Shown: piece after piece, positions 1 to 8,489 of the stretch
Layout of the letters: every line of letters starts with the position of its first letter
How positions within the stretch are numbered: the stretch's first letter is position 1
Source: Notamacropus eugenii
Taxonomy: Eukaryota; Chordata; Mammalia; Diprotodontia; Macropodidae
NCBI RefSeq assembly: GCF_028372415.1
Contig: NC_092875.1
Coordinates: 147,902,856 to 147,966,855, forward strand
Reading direction: 5' to 3'
DNA length: 64,000 nucleotides
The notes under the pieces: generated by a model
What the model was told of the DNA's origin: nothing
The model's input: the letters and a program-made list of their open reading frames with translations, nothing else
The model's database searches: none
Translations under genes and position numbers: made by a program

Positions 1-936
1 TTTGAGGTTGAGATGCAGTAGAAAATGAATCTATTCTCTGCTGCTTGTGTTCATTTTGGCCTGATACGTAACATCAAGAAAACAAAGGTTCTTCACCAAC
101 CAGCACTGCACCATCTGTACAAGAAACTATCAATGAAAGCAAATTGGGAAATTTTGAATACTGTGGATAAGTTCACTTACCTTGGAAAGATACTTTCCAG
201 CGATGCCTGCATGGATGATGAGATGGATGCATGCCTTGCCAGAGCTAGCTCAGTGTTTGGACTAGGCTGCCTACCAAACTGAAGGTCTACAAAGTTGTTG
301 TGCTGACCAGTTGTTGTATGCCTATGAAACATGAACAGTTTACTAGTACCATGCCAGGAAATGGAATCACTTCCACTTGAATTGTCTTAGGAAGATTCTG
401 AAGATCACCTGGCAAGATAAAGTACTGGACACTGAAGTCCTTTCTTGAGCTGAACTACCAAGCATGCAAACTTTACTGCAGAGAGTACAACTCTGTTGGG
501 CTGGCCATATTGTTCAAATGCCAAATGTACATTTGCCTAAAAGCCTATTTTGTTGACAACTTATACAAGCCAAGCACTCACATGGAGGTCAGAAGAAATG
601 ACTCAAGTATGTTCTCAAGATCTCTCTGCAGAACCATGGAATTGTTTTTGACACATGGGAGACACTGGCCTAGGACTGCTTAGCATGGTGAGTCTGTACC
701 AAAGAAGGCACTGTGCTCTGTGAGCAAAGCAGAAGTGCAACAGCTCAAAAGAAACATGAGATGAATAAATTTAGAGACATTTCCACCCCAAATGTTCCTA
801 TGGACTATTTGTGCACAACCTGTGTTAGAGCATTCTAAATTCATATCAGTCTGATTGGTCTGACTGGATGTACTGTATCTTGACCTTGACATAGTGATAT
901 CATTTTGGTCCTCTTCAAGCATGAAAGACAACAACC
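1..936 (+). mobile_element. LINE reverse-transcriptase C-terminal remnant with 3' tail
   Basis: This is the 3' part of a non-LTR retrotransposon, cut off by the window start. Positions 25-282 read as an 85-residue frame carrying a typical LINE RT thumb stretch (KKTKVLHQP near residue 19, NTVDKFTYLG at residues 45-54). Beyond its stop, similarity to RT C-termini continues through frameshifts to about 670: an '[10 protein letters not shown]'-like segment near 390-420 and 'LCWAGH'-like text near 495. The last 250 bp are a tail ending in TTTGGTCCTCTTCAAG and an ACAAC run. Matching copies lie at 41.5-44.4 kb (minus) and 59.47-59.76 kb (plus). The frame is interrupted, so the copy is dead. I cannot assign the clade; the C-terminus resembles families with a terminal CCHC/C2H2-like motif. 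Confidence 0.75.
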
Positions 937-3164
937 ATTACACATAATGTTGACTCTTGGTTTTATATTCTACTTACCATATTAAGGAAAGTTCAGTTTA
1001 TAGTCCTGTGCCTTTTAATATTTTTAACAGAAGCAGAGGTGAATTTTGCCAAAAAGTTTTTCTAGCATCTACTGATATTTTAATTATTAGTAATTAATGT
1101 AATTTTTGTTTATAGTTTTTATATTGAATAAACTGAATTTGATATAACTCCAACCTATTCATGATGTATAATCTTTTAAACACAATATTATAGGCTCTTA
1201 GCTAATATTCTGCTTAATATTTTTCTTTCACTATTTCTTAGGCATGTTGGCCTATGGTTTTTCTTCTCTACTTTGTCTCTCTCTGGTTTTAGATTTCAGG
1301 ATCAAATTTGTAGAAGTTTGGTAAGATTTTCCTAGCATTGTTTCTGTTTTTAGTGGTGAAGTAAGAATAAACTTTGCTATTTCTCTTATCTTAGAACACA
1401 GAAGCTTTTAGCCTTAATTTTTTTAGAAAGGTGGAATCTTCACATACCTAGTCATTGGACTACAGAATTAAAACCCTTGGTGGTTTTTCCCTTCCTACAG
1501 GGAGAGTCTGCCTATTCTCAGGGTATTGGTGGTAATGGGCATTTTCTTTCAAGAAGGCTACTATCTTAAGAGACAAGCTTTTTGGAATACAGAACAAGAC
1601 TCTCAGTAAACTAATATCTTCAGGCTTTAAGCCTATTTTAACTCCAAATTCCTGCTTACTAAAGCCGTATGTCTGTCAGGAGCCTGAATCTGACTTAGAA
1701 TTAGAAATTTCTCCTCACTTCTGCTTAATATCTGATTGCTAAACTACATCTAGTCAGCATCAATGCAGAGGCTATCCTTTCAACAAACTTCTGGGGCCTC
1801 TATGAGTTTGAGGGTTCCTTACCCCTAGTTTTTCCATTCCTGATTCTTTTTGTTCTCTCATGCAAATGAATAGGAAGAAACCCATCCCTCATCCCTATAA
1901 ATTCACTGTCTTCTAGCCTGGCCAAATTCATGCCTTTAATGACAAGAATAAGACACCCCTACCCCACCCAGACAGACAAAAACATTCGTATTCCTTTCGT
2001 CTTTCTTCCTTCTAAAACTCTCACATTCCCATCCCCTCTAATCATCACAGCTGGCCTTTCCATGACCTTCTTTAGAATCATTCATTCCTTTTATGTCACA
2101 GTCCAAAACTGGTTTCTCCACAAGGAAAAAGGGTCACATTTTCTCTTTGCTTTCTAGGACCATTCCCAAAGCTGCCCAGCTGTCTTTAAGAATTTATAGA
2201 CAAGATTCTCAGCTGATTCAGTCCTGATGGTTTATCTACATTGGAACATAAGAGCATTGGGGTATTTGAGGAGACTGACTAATTTGGCAAGGCCTGGGTT
2301 CTAGCTGGACCTCTAATGCAGCAGTCGGAACAGTCTGAACACAGAAACAGGAAAAATTTCATATCTTTAGGCTGCTGCTCTGGACTGCTGATTCAGCTAG
2401 TAAAAGTGGAGGGGAGAGGAGCATAGGTCCAGGGACCTCCAACATCCCCTGTCATTGTCTGGCTGAGCATCAGGCTAGCTAGGGGCAGTGAAATGGCCAA
2501 TGAAAATCAACACTGGTTTTCTTGATGCTAACTGACAATATTATTGAGTTTCACAATTGACTGCAGGTTTCTATTGGTACAAAATTCATGATTACTGTCT
2601 TGCACCTCAGAATCTCAGAAATAGAAGTGTCAAGTGCTGAAATAAATCAAAGCTATGAGTTGAGGAGTAAAGTATCTTTAACTGAGATAACAGGGTAGTA
2701 AACCTGCCACTTGGGGGATATCCAGTGGATTTCCCAACAAAAGAGACCATGAAAAAGTTTTTAGGAGGAGAGGGGGAGGAGATAGGTGAGGTAGCAAGGC
2801 ATGGTCATGAGATCCCAGTGGCCTTGGGGTATCGAGGCAAGGAAAACCACTTCATTCTGGATATTTCTGCCCTTTATGCCATGAATTCCAAAGAAAGGGG
2901 ACAAGGACATCAGGACCAGTTCTGGATCAGGACCAGGATCCAGTTCAAGCTAGATTTCTTTTCAAGGTAAAATCCCAGGGTGGAGGCACTCAGAGTGTGG
3001 TGCAGCTCAACCTAATAGAGAGTAAATAGCTTAACAGTAGGAATGCAAGAACACTACAAAATTCTGACATTACTGGAATCATTAAAGGAAGTGGTGAGTA
3101 GTATTAGATTTGATGTTAACAATTTCTGTCCTTCTAGCAACCAGTTTTCCAGAAGGGAACTCAG
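937..3164. other. Unique AT-rich sequence, nothing recognised
   Basis: No convincing repeat, RNA or exon was seen over this 2.2-kb stretch. The open frames at 1930-2157 and 2725-2970 have no recognisable family signature and lie in ordinary composition. Confidence 0.5.
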
Positions 3165-3312
3165 GTATGAGGTATGGTTTGGACCAGAATAGACTTCCTG
3201 TTCCAATAGACCTGACAAGTGATCATGCTACCTTTGCTTGAAGTCCTCCAGTGAAGGGGAACCCACTTCCTCCAGGGCTAGCCCATTCCACTTTTGCATA
3301 GCTCTAATAATT
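3165..3312 (-). mobile_element. CR1-type LINE, 3' end fragment (part 1 of 3)
   Basis: The reverse complement matches the conserved 3' end of amniote CR1 elements (the 'rigid' text around GGAATGGGCTAGCC and the GGTTCCCCTTCACTGG-like block). It breaks at CTCTAATAATT and resumes at CTCCAATAATT (3761), so an element inserted here. The plus-strand CR1 at 40.1-41.3 kb shows the same blocks in the other orientation. Confidence 0.7.
3302..3312. repeat. Target-site duplication, left copy
   Basis: CTCTAATAATT here and CTCCAATAATT at 3761-3771 differ by one base and bracket the SINE at 3313-3760. Confidence 0.7.
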
Positions 3313-3760
3313 TAAGATTCACTCCGAAGCTGGTACACCTATGGGCCCCTGCCTGAGGGCTCTTCTGGACCCTCCTAGCTTTAGAGTGATTGTCAGTAGT
3401 AACTGTTGCTGTTTCCCACCCAGCCTAATGTCTTTCTTTTTCTTGGCCACATTAAAGAGGCCATCCTCTGATTACTTCTTAAAGGGCCTATTCAATGAAT
3501 GGGTGTTGCCTCACCCTAAGTGAGTGCCTGCAAAGACCTTGGCCTAAAGAGCCCAAGGTCTCCCAGTGCATCCTGGGTCATCTCCAGCCATCCTGAGGAA
3601 TATCTGGTCCTTGGATTCAGATGGCTCTGGAGGAGAAGTGAGGCTGGTGACCTGCACAGACAGCCCTCACTCACTCAAAACAAAGTCAAGTGCAAGTCAT
3701 CTCATTATTTCTCTGATGACTTGGTCTTCTTTGGCAATGAAGGATGAACACCAACATAAA
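3313..3760 (+). mobile_element. Marsupial SINE (type B, LINE-like tail), apparently full length
   Basis: A 448-bp insertion into a CR1 element, bounded by an 11-bp near-perfect target-site duplication. The second half carries the block shared with copies at 15.8, 33.2, 40.5 and 51.2 kb (AGATGGCTCTGGAGGAGAAG, GTGAGGCTGGTGACCTGCAC). The tail (CTTGGTCTTCTTTGGCAATG) resembles the tail of the unassigned LINE at 1-936, which suggests that LINE supplied its machinery. Confidence 0.75.
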
Positions 3761-4330
3761 CTCCAATAATTAGGAAGTTTCCCCTTACATCTTCCTGAAA
3801 AAATCCTTACTTGAAATTTCCATCTGTTGCTTCTTGTTCTGTTTTCTGGAGCCAATTAGAACAAGCCTAATCTTTCTTTTGTCTTTGCTCCGCAAATACT
3901 TGAAGACAGCCACCATGTTCTCCTATCTCCAAGTCCTCTCTCCTGTAGGCTAAACATCTCATTTCCTTTCATGCATCCTTATAACACAATCTCTAGTTCT
4001 GCATTATCCTGCTCTCATTCCTCCAGATACTCTCCAGTTTATCATTGTCTTTCCTAAAATGTGGTGCCCAGAACTGAACCCAATACTCCATGTGTAGTCT
4101 GATTGGAGCAAAGTCCAGAAGAACTATCTCCTCCATCATTTTTGACACTGCCATGTCCCTCAGTGAGCTCTAAAACTTTTTTGAGTTTTTTGGCCAACAT
4201 ATCACTGTTGATTTATATTGAGCAGGCAGTCTGCTAAAACTCCAAAATCTTATTCAGATGAACTTCTATTTAGCCATACCTCTTCCATGTTGTACTTGGA
4301 TAGACCATTTTAAAGAACCTACATATAGTA
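3761..4330 (-). mobile_element. CR1-type LINE (part 2 of 3)
   Basis: Continues part 1 after the SINE. On the reverse complement it follows the CR1 order, including the block read on the plus strand as CCTAAAATGTGGTGCCCAGA and the following AACTGAACCCAATACTCC. It stops near 4330, and the next CR1 block appears only at 7735. Confidence 0.7.
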
Positions 4331-4905
4331 AGTATATCACATATTAAATGTTATGTTTTTAGATTGGATCCATTTGTAGAAGCTATAAAGTATGGATAAC
4401 CTCTCATGAATAGAAAAGTAGATCGATGGTATATGGCACATATCACCCAGTATGTCACTCACCCTGTCAACGGACTCATTCTCTTATTTACATTTATTGT
4501 CCTAAATTTTAAAGTGATCTAGGTATGTGTTTGGGTAATTTATTTCTCATCAATAAACTTACAATCTTTCTCATTAATTCATTATTTCTAGTTCTCAGGT
4601 TATTGAATATTAGTTACTTACTGAACTCCAGAATTACTCATTTCCCATTAGTAATTATTCTTGTTTCTATATAATTAAATATCAAAGTGATCAAATATAT
4701 AAAGTGTGTTAATGTTTTATATATTAATTTTTGTATTTAAATATAAAGAATAAGTATATAAAATATATTAACATATGAAATTGACAAAATCAATGCAAAC
4801 ATATTGTGTCTGTACATGTGTATATATTGTATATATATGTGCTATAAATATGTACATTCCATAAATATATGTATGTATAGTTATATATACATGCATACAT
4901 ATATA
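4331..4905. repeat. AT-rich stretch with TA/ATGTAT-type microsatellite
   Basis: Very AT-rich sequence that becomes an imperfect (TATA)(TGTA) array from about 4690 to 4905. The frame at 4804-5088 is a translation of this array and is not a gene. Confidence 0.6.
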
Positions 4906-5090
4906 TTAGAAAGAGATAGCAGAGGAGAGAGAGAGAATGAGTCTCAAAGCCAGGAAGACCTGGGGCCAAGAACTACCTTTGATGTACTATTTGACCAACC
5001 TGGGCAAGACCCAAGTTCCAGGGAAGGTGGTGACCTGCATAATAGGGGGAGTTTCTTCACTCATGAGTTCCCTTTAACCAGTAAATAGTA
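4906..5090 (+). mobile_element. Degraded CORE-SINE
   Basis: The order 'CAAAGCCAGGAAGACCTGGG', then a short gap, then 'CCTGGGCAAGACC' follows the A/B-box and core layout of the SINEs elsewhere in the window. It is short and diverged, and is preceded by a (GA)n run. Confidence 0.4.
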
Positions 5091-5329
5091 AACCTAGCCC
5101 TAGTCTTCTAGAAGGTTTGTGTTCTTTTTGGGATTTGTAAAGAGATATGTGGAGAACACAGAAAAGAAAAGGAGAAAGTCATGTGAAATGTCTTCCTCCT
5201 GAATAGTATATAGGGATAAGGATTAGAACTGTAATTTCATTAGTATGATGAACTACTGGGTGAGAAAACTCCTACCAAATCAAGCTGGCATATTCTCTAT
5301 AGCTTGTGGTCTTAGAGAGTTGTCTAGAG

Positions 5330-5460
5330 TACTGAGAAGTAAAGGGACTTACCCAGAGTTATATGCCAGTATGTGGCAGAGAAGGGATGTGAATCCAAGT
5401 CGTCCTGGTTTCTAGGCCAAATCTCTATCCACTGTGCTGCACTGCCCCTCTTCCACTCCC
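5330..5460 (-). mobile_element. MIR/Mar1-type CORE-SINE, 5' part
   Basis: Reads on the plus strand as the reversed SINE order: 'GGGACTTACCCAGAGTTA', 'AATCCAAGTCGTCCTGGTTT', then 'CTCTATCCACTGTGCTGC', the reversed tRNA-like head. Confidence 0.7.
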
Positions 5461-5569
5461 CCTCAATATTCTGGCTGTACAAATTCATAGCTAGTTATCG
5501 CAATCCCTCAATATAACAATAAATGACTCTTCTTCACTTGTCTGGAAATTCATGTCATTCAGTTCATTA

Positions 5570-5745
5570 TAGATATCATTTCTTTTTTTAAAAAATAGCA
5601 TTTTCTTTTTTTCCAATTACATGCAAAAACAATTTTAATATTCTCTTTCTTAATAAAATTTTGAGTTCCAAATTTTCTCCCTTTCTCCCCTCCCTAAGAT
5701 GGTAAGCAATTTAATATAGGCTATATATGTGCAAACAGGTGGTGT
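5570..5745 (-). mobile_element. L1 3' UTR end, antisense
   Basis: Contains TTTTGAGTTCCAAATTTTCT, a CT-rich block and GGTAAGCAATTTAATATAGG, the same order as at 16.36-16.46 kb. This is the reversed polypurine end of a marsupial-type L1. Confidence 0.7.
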
Positions 5746-6084
5746 TTCTTAAGAATTTTCCTTATATTTCTTCTCTGAATAAGGATTAAATTGTGTATCT
5801 CTGAAAGTAAGTTAGATTAGTCCTTTCTTCAGCAACCACAGAATACAGTCCACAAAACACTCTATTTGTGAGCTTCTCATAAGCTATTCATTCCTAGACT
5901 TCTCTTTATAAGATTTAAATATAACATATCACTTACAGTTCTGAGGGAAAAGTTTCACATCACCTTCTTCCTCTCTGTGATCTCCACATGTTCTTCATAG
6001 GTCCTTACAGATCAAAGAAACATATACCCTATTCTCCCAGACTCTGTAGGGAGAAGTACTTTGTAGTCAGACATTTCCCAACTT

Positions 6085-7140
6085 GTCATTTCAAAACTGA
6101 TAATCAGTCAACAAACATTTGTTCAGCACCTATGGCAGGCATTGCACTCAGTGCTGGCATGTACAAAGAAAGTTAAAAAAAAATAATCCTTGCTCTCAAG
6201 AAGCTCATAATCTAATTGTGGCATGGGGGGAGCGGGATGTGTGTGTGGTAGTGTACAAACAAGATAGATACAGGATCAACAGAGAGAAGGCACTACCATT
6301 AAGGGTATTAGGAAAGGCTTTTGGGAGGGGAAAAGGGAAGCAATCAAGGTCACACAGCTAGTTAGTGTCTGAGGCCAAATTTGAATTCAGGTTCTCCTGA
6401 CTCCAGGGCCAATACTCTATCCACTGTACCATTGAGCTGAGACTTTTAGGAAGTCAGGGAAGGTAGAAGGTGGAGATGAGCTGGGAGTATTTCTTATGGG
6501 GGTCAGTCAATTAAAATGCCTTGAGTCAGGAAATGAATGGAACAGCAAGGAAGCCAGTGTCACTGGATTACAGAGGTGTAATAAGACTGAGATAGGGTGG
6601 GTCCATTATGGCTTTGAATGCCAAACAGGATTTTTTATTTGATTCTGGATGTGATAGGAAGCCTCTGAAATTTACTGAATAGGTGGGGGAATGGTGATAT
6701 GGTCAGACCTGTATCTTAAGGAAATTGATTTGACAGCTGAATGGAGAATGGACTGGAGAGTCTTGTGGCAGAGAGACCATCCAGGAGGCTATTGCAATAG
6801 TCTGGTGGTGGGATGATGGGTGTTAGAGAAGAGCAATGAGAATATAGAAGAGATGTTACAAAAGCAGTGAATCGTGGGAGTGATCCAAGGCTGATGCATG
6901 GCAGGGCAAAACCGGTGATAGGATGGGGGGCCAGGGACTCAAGAAAAGAGGACAATGTATAGTTGAACTGATTCACCAAAGGGATCAAGATGGAGAAGAA
7001 AGGAAAGTATGAGATAGGCTGGGAATGAACAATGAGGTAAAGGGATTGGAGGTCACAGTGATGATGAAGAACAGGGTTAGGGGTTGCAAGGCATAGGGAG
7101 GTGTGGCATGACAACTTGTGATCAGGTAAGAGTTTCAGAG
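6085..7140 (-). mobile_element. L2-type LINE 3' region with RT C-terminal remnant
   Basis: It starts with the reversed L2 terminus (CAACAAACATTTGTTCAGCA), then 'CTTGCTCTCAAGAAGCTCAT'. A small antisense SINE piece interrupts it at about 6340-6435. From 6440 the reverse complement is coding-derived; the minus frame at 6716-7114 contains DYCNSLLDGL, a conserved motif near the end of L2/CR1-clade RT proteins. The frame is too short and diverged to be active. The 132-residue frame is therefore a LINE relic, not a host gene. Confidence 0.7.
6340..6437 (-). mobile_element. SINE 5' fragment nested in L2
   Basis: GGTCACACAGCTAGTTAGTG through ACTCTATCCACTGTACCATT is the reversed head of a Mar1/MIR-type SINE. 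Confidence 0.65.
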
Positions 7141-7144
7141 TTCA

Positions 7145-7425
7145 TTAAGATTTAGATTTAACAAGCATTTATTAAGAGGTTGCCAGGTGTCAGGTGCTGT
7201 CCTAAGTACTTTACAAATACTATCATTTTATCCTCACAACCATCTTGGGAGGTAGGTGATATTATCTCCATTTTACAAATGAAAAGACTGAGGCAAAAAG
7301 ATTCAGTAATTTACTAAGGATCACACGGCTAGTAAGTGTCTGAAGCTAGATTTGAACTTAGGTCTTCTTCACTCCAAGTCCAGGACTCTCCATCCAGTCT
7401 GCTATCTGGCTACCTCATTAAGATA
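7145..7425 (-). mobile_element. MIR-type CORE-SINE
   Basis: Near-complete reversed MIR layout: CTATCATTTTATCCTCACAA, CCATTTTACAAATGAAAAGA, CACACGGCTAGTAAGTGTCT, then the reversed tRNA-like head ending near 7420. Confidence 0.8.
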
Positions 7426-7734
7426 GAAATGGGTACATTTGTTAGTGATAATAAGATCAAACATATAGATTATCTCTGTGAATAGGTGAGGTGAAGTGCA
7501 GGAGTAGGAAATGAGAAAGTTGGGAGGTTATGGTGCCTGAGTGAGTATCAAAATATACATGTTGAAATTCCCTAGTATGAGTCAGGAGTTGGAATGGAAA
7601 GAAAGGCACTGAACTGTTTTTCTTAATATTCTCTGCTTCTATATAGTTCTTAAAGCTATAGTAATAATAACTGAAGTCCCTGTGAGAGAGATATTTAAAA
7701 CAGGGGTGCTACATTGTTCTTATCTTTCATGGTC

Positions 7735-8222
7735 TTTCAGTTCCTGACTGTTGTCCATTTTGTACCATCTACAAGTTTAATAAGCCTCCTATTTAAGTCT
7801 TTATCTAAGTCATTCATAAATATGTAGAACAGACTAAAAAGTGACCCCAGGTCCCTGGAGCATTCCAATAAAAGTTCACCTTCATTTCACATCATTGTAT
7901 TTATTACATTTCATATCAATTCTAAATGTACCTACATCACATATGCTAGAATGTCTCCATTTTGTTAATGAATATTGTATGAAAAATTTTGCCACATGCT
8001 TTGCTGAAATCCAGGTAAGCTATTTTTACAACATGCTCCTGATCTACAAAACTAGTAACCTAGTTTAAAAAAAAAAGGAAATGAGGTTAGTTTAATAAAA
8101 TCTCTTGAGGAGCCCACACCAAAACTTTTAATAATCACTGCTGCCCTTTCTAAATTTTCTCAAATTAGCCCTTTAATCATGCATTCTAGAATTTTGCCAG
8201 GAATTAAAATCTTGCCATAGGA
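7735..8222 (-). mobile_element. CR1-type LINE, RT-coding remnant (part 3 of 3)
   Basis: Resumes the CR1 order broken at 4330. Reversed coding text includes 'TTGCTGAAATCCAGGTAAGC', 'GGAAATGAGGTTAG' and 'TTCTAGAATTTTGCCAGG', blocks that sit in the palm and fingers of CR1 RT. About 3.4 kb of other repeats lies between parts 2 and 3; some CR1 sequence appears deleted as well. Confidence 0.65.
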
Positions 8223-8224
8223 TA

Positions 8225-8405
8225 AAAGAATCATAGATCCAGAGCTGGAAGGGATCTCAGTTCATCCCCTATATTTAACAAATGAAGAAACTGAGACCCA
8301 GAGAGGATGTGACTTGTCCAGTGTCAAATGGGTAATATTATAAGACATATTTGAACCTAGTTCTACTGCATAACCAATGCTCTTTCCACTATATTCCATC
8401 TTCCT
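8225..8405 (-). mobile_element. MIR-like SINE with 'ATCATAGATCCAGAGCTGGA' end
   Basis: The plus strand shows AATCATAGATCCAGAGCTGG, GAAACTGAGACCCAGAGAGG, then 'GCTCTTTCCACTATATTCCA'. A related shorter copy lies at about 38.40-38.54 kb. Confidence 0.7.
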
Positions 8406-8489
8406 CTCCTTTAAAAATAAAATTAGGACATTTGTCCATCTCTGGGTCTGAGGCACCAAGCCCTTTCTCTATTTTTTTTTTCAAAGATT

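Noticed and set aside
6716..7114. 132-residue minus-strand frame with DYCNSLL
   Set aside because: The motif is the conserved C-terminal step of L2-type LINE proteins; it is a repeat relic, not a host gene.
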